IMG/VR virus record: IMGVR_UViG_3300034102_002582
Coordinates: 1 to 33,145 of that record
Source of the DNA: a virus
Length of the DNA: 33,145 nt
Strand: one strand, 5' to 3'
Below, one piece after another: positions 32,052-33,145 of the stretch. Each line of letters opens with the position of its first letter. The stretch's first letter is position 1. Position numbers and translations under genes: made by a program. The notes beneath the pieces were generated by a model. That model was not told the origin of the DNA. It was given only the letters and a program-made list of their open reading frames with translations, and did not search any database.

Positions 32052-32567
32052 TTATAAAAAAGGTTTAAATACTTCAAATACTTCTTTATCAAGAGATTTA
32101 CGTTTTCTAGCTAAAAAAGGATTTAGCATATAAACTACTCTAACACTACCTGATATATTGCCTTTAATCTGATATATTATACCAAGCTTCATTAGTTTTC
32201 TAATGAGTTTTAAAAACGTAGACTCTGAAGTATAGCCCAGTAGTTCTTGAAGAGATTTATTAGAATGCGGATAAGGACCGTTATAGATTAAGTTTAATGG
32301 AGTTTTTAGATCTGCTGTCATCTTAACAACATGACCCATTTCGCTAGCAGACAATACATCATTTAGATATCTTACAGTGTTAGCGTCTAGAATAATAAAA
32401 TTATCAGAAGACATTATAATCATCTTACCTTCTTCAGTCATTGTTATTTTCATTTTGCCTCCTTCTAGCTCAGACGATAATAACTCTCCTGTTTCAGAGT
32501 TTACGTATTTAGTGTAATCTATGCTGATCTTCTTATTTACTTTAGGCTTTAAAATTATATTTCCCAT
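32052..32567 (-). CDS. RepL-like winged-helix protein, first gene of the late array
   Basis: 171 residues. Helical winged-helix region in the second half: SNKSLQELLGYTSESTFLKL (about 102-121) is a helix-turn-helix, followed by IRKLMKLGIIYQIKGNISGSVRVVYMLNPFLA (about 122-153, quoted in part), a typical wing and end of RepL-type plasmid replication initiators and related phage proteins. The N-terminal part is strand-rich. As the first minus-strand gene beside the divergent control region with operator palindromes, it could be the regulator of late genes or of replication. A TATCTTTG box lies 20 nt before the ATG. The RepL-like call is moderate. Confidence 0.65.
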   Translation of the reverse strand: MGNIILKPKVNKKISIDYTKYVNSETGELLSSELEGGKMKITMTEEGKMIIMSSDNFIILDANTVRYLNDVLSASEMGHVVKMTADLKTPLNLIYNGPYPHSNKSLQELLGYTSESTFLKLIRKLMKLGIIYQIKGNISGSVRVVYMLNPFLARKRKSLDKEVFEVFKPFL

Positions 32568-32587
32568 AGGTGTTAGTTTTAATTAAT

Positions 32588-32595
32588 CAAAGATA
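32588..32595 (-). promoter_or_regulatory. Promoter box TATCTTTG for the late array
   Basis: TATCTTTG on the minus strand matches the Bacteroidota -7 consensus TAnnTTTG, 20 nt before the ATG of the first minus-strand gene. No clear -33 TTTG is seen at the right distance; the two palindromes lie about 50-100 bp further upstream and could be activator or repressor sites. Confidence 0.5.
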
Positions 32596-32643
32596 AGATA
32601 TTTTCTGTTAGTTATGATAAAAATATTATAATAAAATTGCTAA

Positions 32644-32663
32644 AACTGTCATTTATGACAGTT
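32644..32663. promoter_or_regulatory. Operator-like palindrome 1
   Basis: AACTGTCATTTATGACAGTT: two perfect 9-bp inverted arms around TT. The size and symmetry fit the site of a dimeric HTH regulator. Its centre lies 32 bp from that of the second copy, about three helical turns, so two dimers would sit on the same face of the DNA. Confidence 0.75.
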
Positions 32664-32675
32664 ATACGGCCCTAT

Positions 32676-32695
32676 AACTGTTATTTATGACAGTA
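32676..32695. promoter_or_regulatory. Operator-like palindrome 2
   Basis: AACTGTTATTTATGACAGTA: the same element with two changes from copy 1. Together with copy 1 and the TTATA/TATAA arms between them (32662-32677), the whole 52 bp is a larger imperfect palindrome about 32669-32670. Confidence 0.72.
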
Positions 32696-32755
32696 GTACA
32701 AATCTTCTGTAGCCTTAGAGCAGTAAGGGATATAGAAGCTTTTTTGCATTTTCAT
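32681..32755 (-). CDS. Possible leader peptide (24 codons)
   Basis: Minus-strand ATG at 32755 opens 24 codons (MKMQKSFYIPYCSKATEDLY then YCHK) and ends inside palindrome 2. It has two cysteines and several aromatics. There is no clear ribosome site, and an ORF this short is not strong evidence. It would lie upstream of the late array, in the place of a leader peptide. Confidence 0.22.
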   Translation of the reverse strand: MKMQKSFYIPYCSKATEDLYYCHK

Positions 32756-32921
32756 ACTTATTTATTATTTGGAATCAATTTTTATACCTACCCCGTAGGG
32801 CATAAAGTTTAGAAAAAGTTCCCCCCTATAAACTACCCCCTGTGTGTAAATTTTATATTCTGAAAATATTTTAAGATACGTCAGTAGTGGTTACCACCAA
32901 TACCTCAGACCCCTACTAAAG

Positions 32922-32948
32922 TTGGGGAGGGGAAAGTCCCCGACCCAA
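32922..32948 (+). ncRNA. Strong leader hairpin with tandem G-A mismatches
   Basis: TTGGG (32922-32926) pairs with CCCAA (32944-32948) and GGGG (32929-32932) with CCCC (32938-32941), with an AAAGT loop and a central GA/GA internal step that could form two sheared G-A pairs. It lies 27 nt before the plus-strand start codon. There is no T-run after it, so a terminator is unlikely. It may stabilise the mRNA or be a protein-binding site. Confidence 0.55.
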
Positions 32949-32975
32949 ATTCTAACTCTTTAATACCAAGAAACC

Positions 32976-33145
32976 ATGGGATTAAATCTTCAAGTTTTGG
33001 AAGGCATCGTTAAGGTATACGGTGCTCCATTGTACAACGCTCAGCCTGATGTTGACGCAGGCGACGTACAGCCAGGTGCGTACACACTGATGGAGGACGG
33101 ACGTACTATCATGGTCATCGACCAAGGTAACACGTTCTACTTCCC
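32976..33145 (+). CDS. Plus-strand gene start, unknown product (partial, runs off right edge)
   Basis: ATG at 32976 with an in-frame TAA at 32961-32963, so this is the first possible Met. The 56 visible codons run open to the window end. The product begins MGLNLQVLEGIVKVYGAPLY and continues with beta-type, acidic sequence (DVDAGDVQPGAYTLMEDGRT, MVIDQGNTFYF). No motif is recognised. Base composition is clearly richer in G and C (GAC, GTC, ATC, CGT codons) than that of most minus-strand genes, which may mean high expression. It is the only gene here transcribed to the right. It probably opens the opposite (early or other) transcription unit of the phage. Confidence 0.7.
   Translation, partial: MGLNLQVLEGIVKVYGAPLYNAQPDVDAGDVQPGAYTLMEDGRTIMVIDQGNTFYF

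Larger units (their letters stand above)
32568..32975. other. Divergent control region (408 bp, no convincing gene)
   Basis: This is the only long stretch without a supported gene. From left to right it holds a TATCTTTG box (minus), two 20-bp palindromes 32 bp apart with a weaker one between them, a micro-ORF on the minus strand, a short CCTAC/GTAGG hairpin (32787-32799), C-rich runs, an AT-rich stretch, an 11-bp palindrome GTGGTTACCAC (32887-32897) and a strong hairpin (32922-32948). It lies between the minus-strand late array and a plus-strand gene, so it probably controls both. Confidence 0.75.

Noticed and set aside
32787-32842. G-quadruplex on the minus strand
   Set aside because: Only three long G-runs, with loops of about 9 and over 30 nt; a stable quadruplex needs four nearby runs.
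32568-32975. CRISPR array, tRNA or riboswitch in the intergenic region
   Set aside because: Two palindromes are not a repeat-spacer array; I see no cloverleaf or known riboswitch core.
1-33145. Integrase or attachment site
   Set aside because: No integrase, recombinase or tRNA-like att sequence was seen, so nothing here shows integration into a host genome.

Overview
The window looks like the late (virion and lysis) half of a tailed phage of the order Crassvirales (crAss-like phages) or a close relative that infects a member of the Bacteroidota. The evidence is a set of proteins I recognise by pattern: a ~725-residue TerL, an ~816-residue portal with a long C-terminal coiled coil, a ~500-residue capsid protein with the YIPGMRDPF signature, an IHF-like protein, the conserved ring/tail proteins and a >1,260-residue muzzle-like protein, all in crAss-like order. 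The DNA is AT-rich. There is almost no Shine-Dalgarno signal, the leaders are A-rich, and several TAnnTTTG boxes (the Bacteroidota -7 element) sit in gaps. No database search was possible, so family names rest on recognised sequence patterns.

Layout. Nearly all genes lie on the minus strand and read from right to left as one dense late array, many with 1-29 bp overlaps. (i) 32568-32975 is a non-coding divergent control region with two 20-bp operator-like palindromes, an imperfect palindrome exactly between them, C-rich motifs and a strong hairpin. To its right a plus-strand gene starts and runs off the window. (ii) 29403-32567 holds a run of small proteins (RepL/winged-helix-like, HU-like, Cys-rich zinc-like) leading to terminase. 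(iii) 20159-29406 is the DNA packaging and head module: TerL, portal, scaffold-like protein, major capsid protein and two ring/adaptor-type proteins. (iv) 18822-20126 is a second, apparently highly expressed, virion protein. Both it and the capsid gene are followed by clear intrinsic terminators. (v) 9916-18735 is an adhesion module: four Cys-rich surface proteins (one a collagen/collar fusion, one with FN3), two further virion proteins, a 1,115-residue tail fibre and a cell-surface-type beta-sandwich protein. (vi) 6307-9671 is an unusually elaborate lysis region with two different M15 peptidases, at least three small membrane proteins and a tandem-PAS protein that ends in a two-helix membrane hairpin. 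(vii) 1-6307 is the tail module: small basic protein, ring protein, IHF-like protein, a second conserved tail protein and the muzzle-like protein, which runs off the left edge.

The most novel item is the tandem-PAS membrane protein (8310-9425). It carries sensory domains normally found in chemoreceptors and kinases, but has no kinase, methyl-accepting or cyclase output. It is fused to a holin-like membrane hairpin and sits first in a lysis gene set, which suggests lysis timing gated by a cellular signal. Also notable are the composite operator in the divergent control region, the twin lysis cassettes that open with the same 19-nt gene start, and the Cys-rich surface protein cluster.
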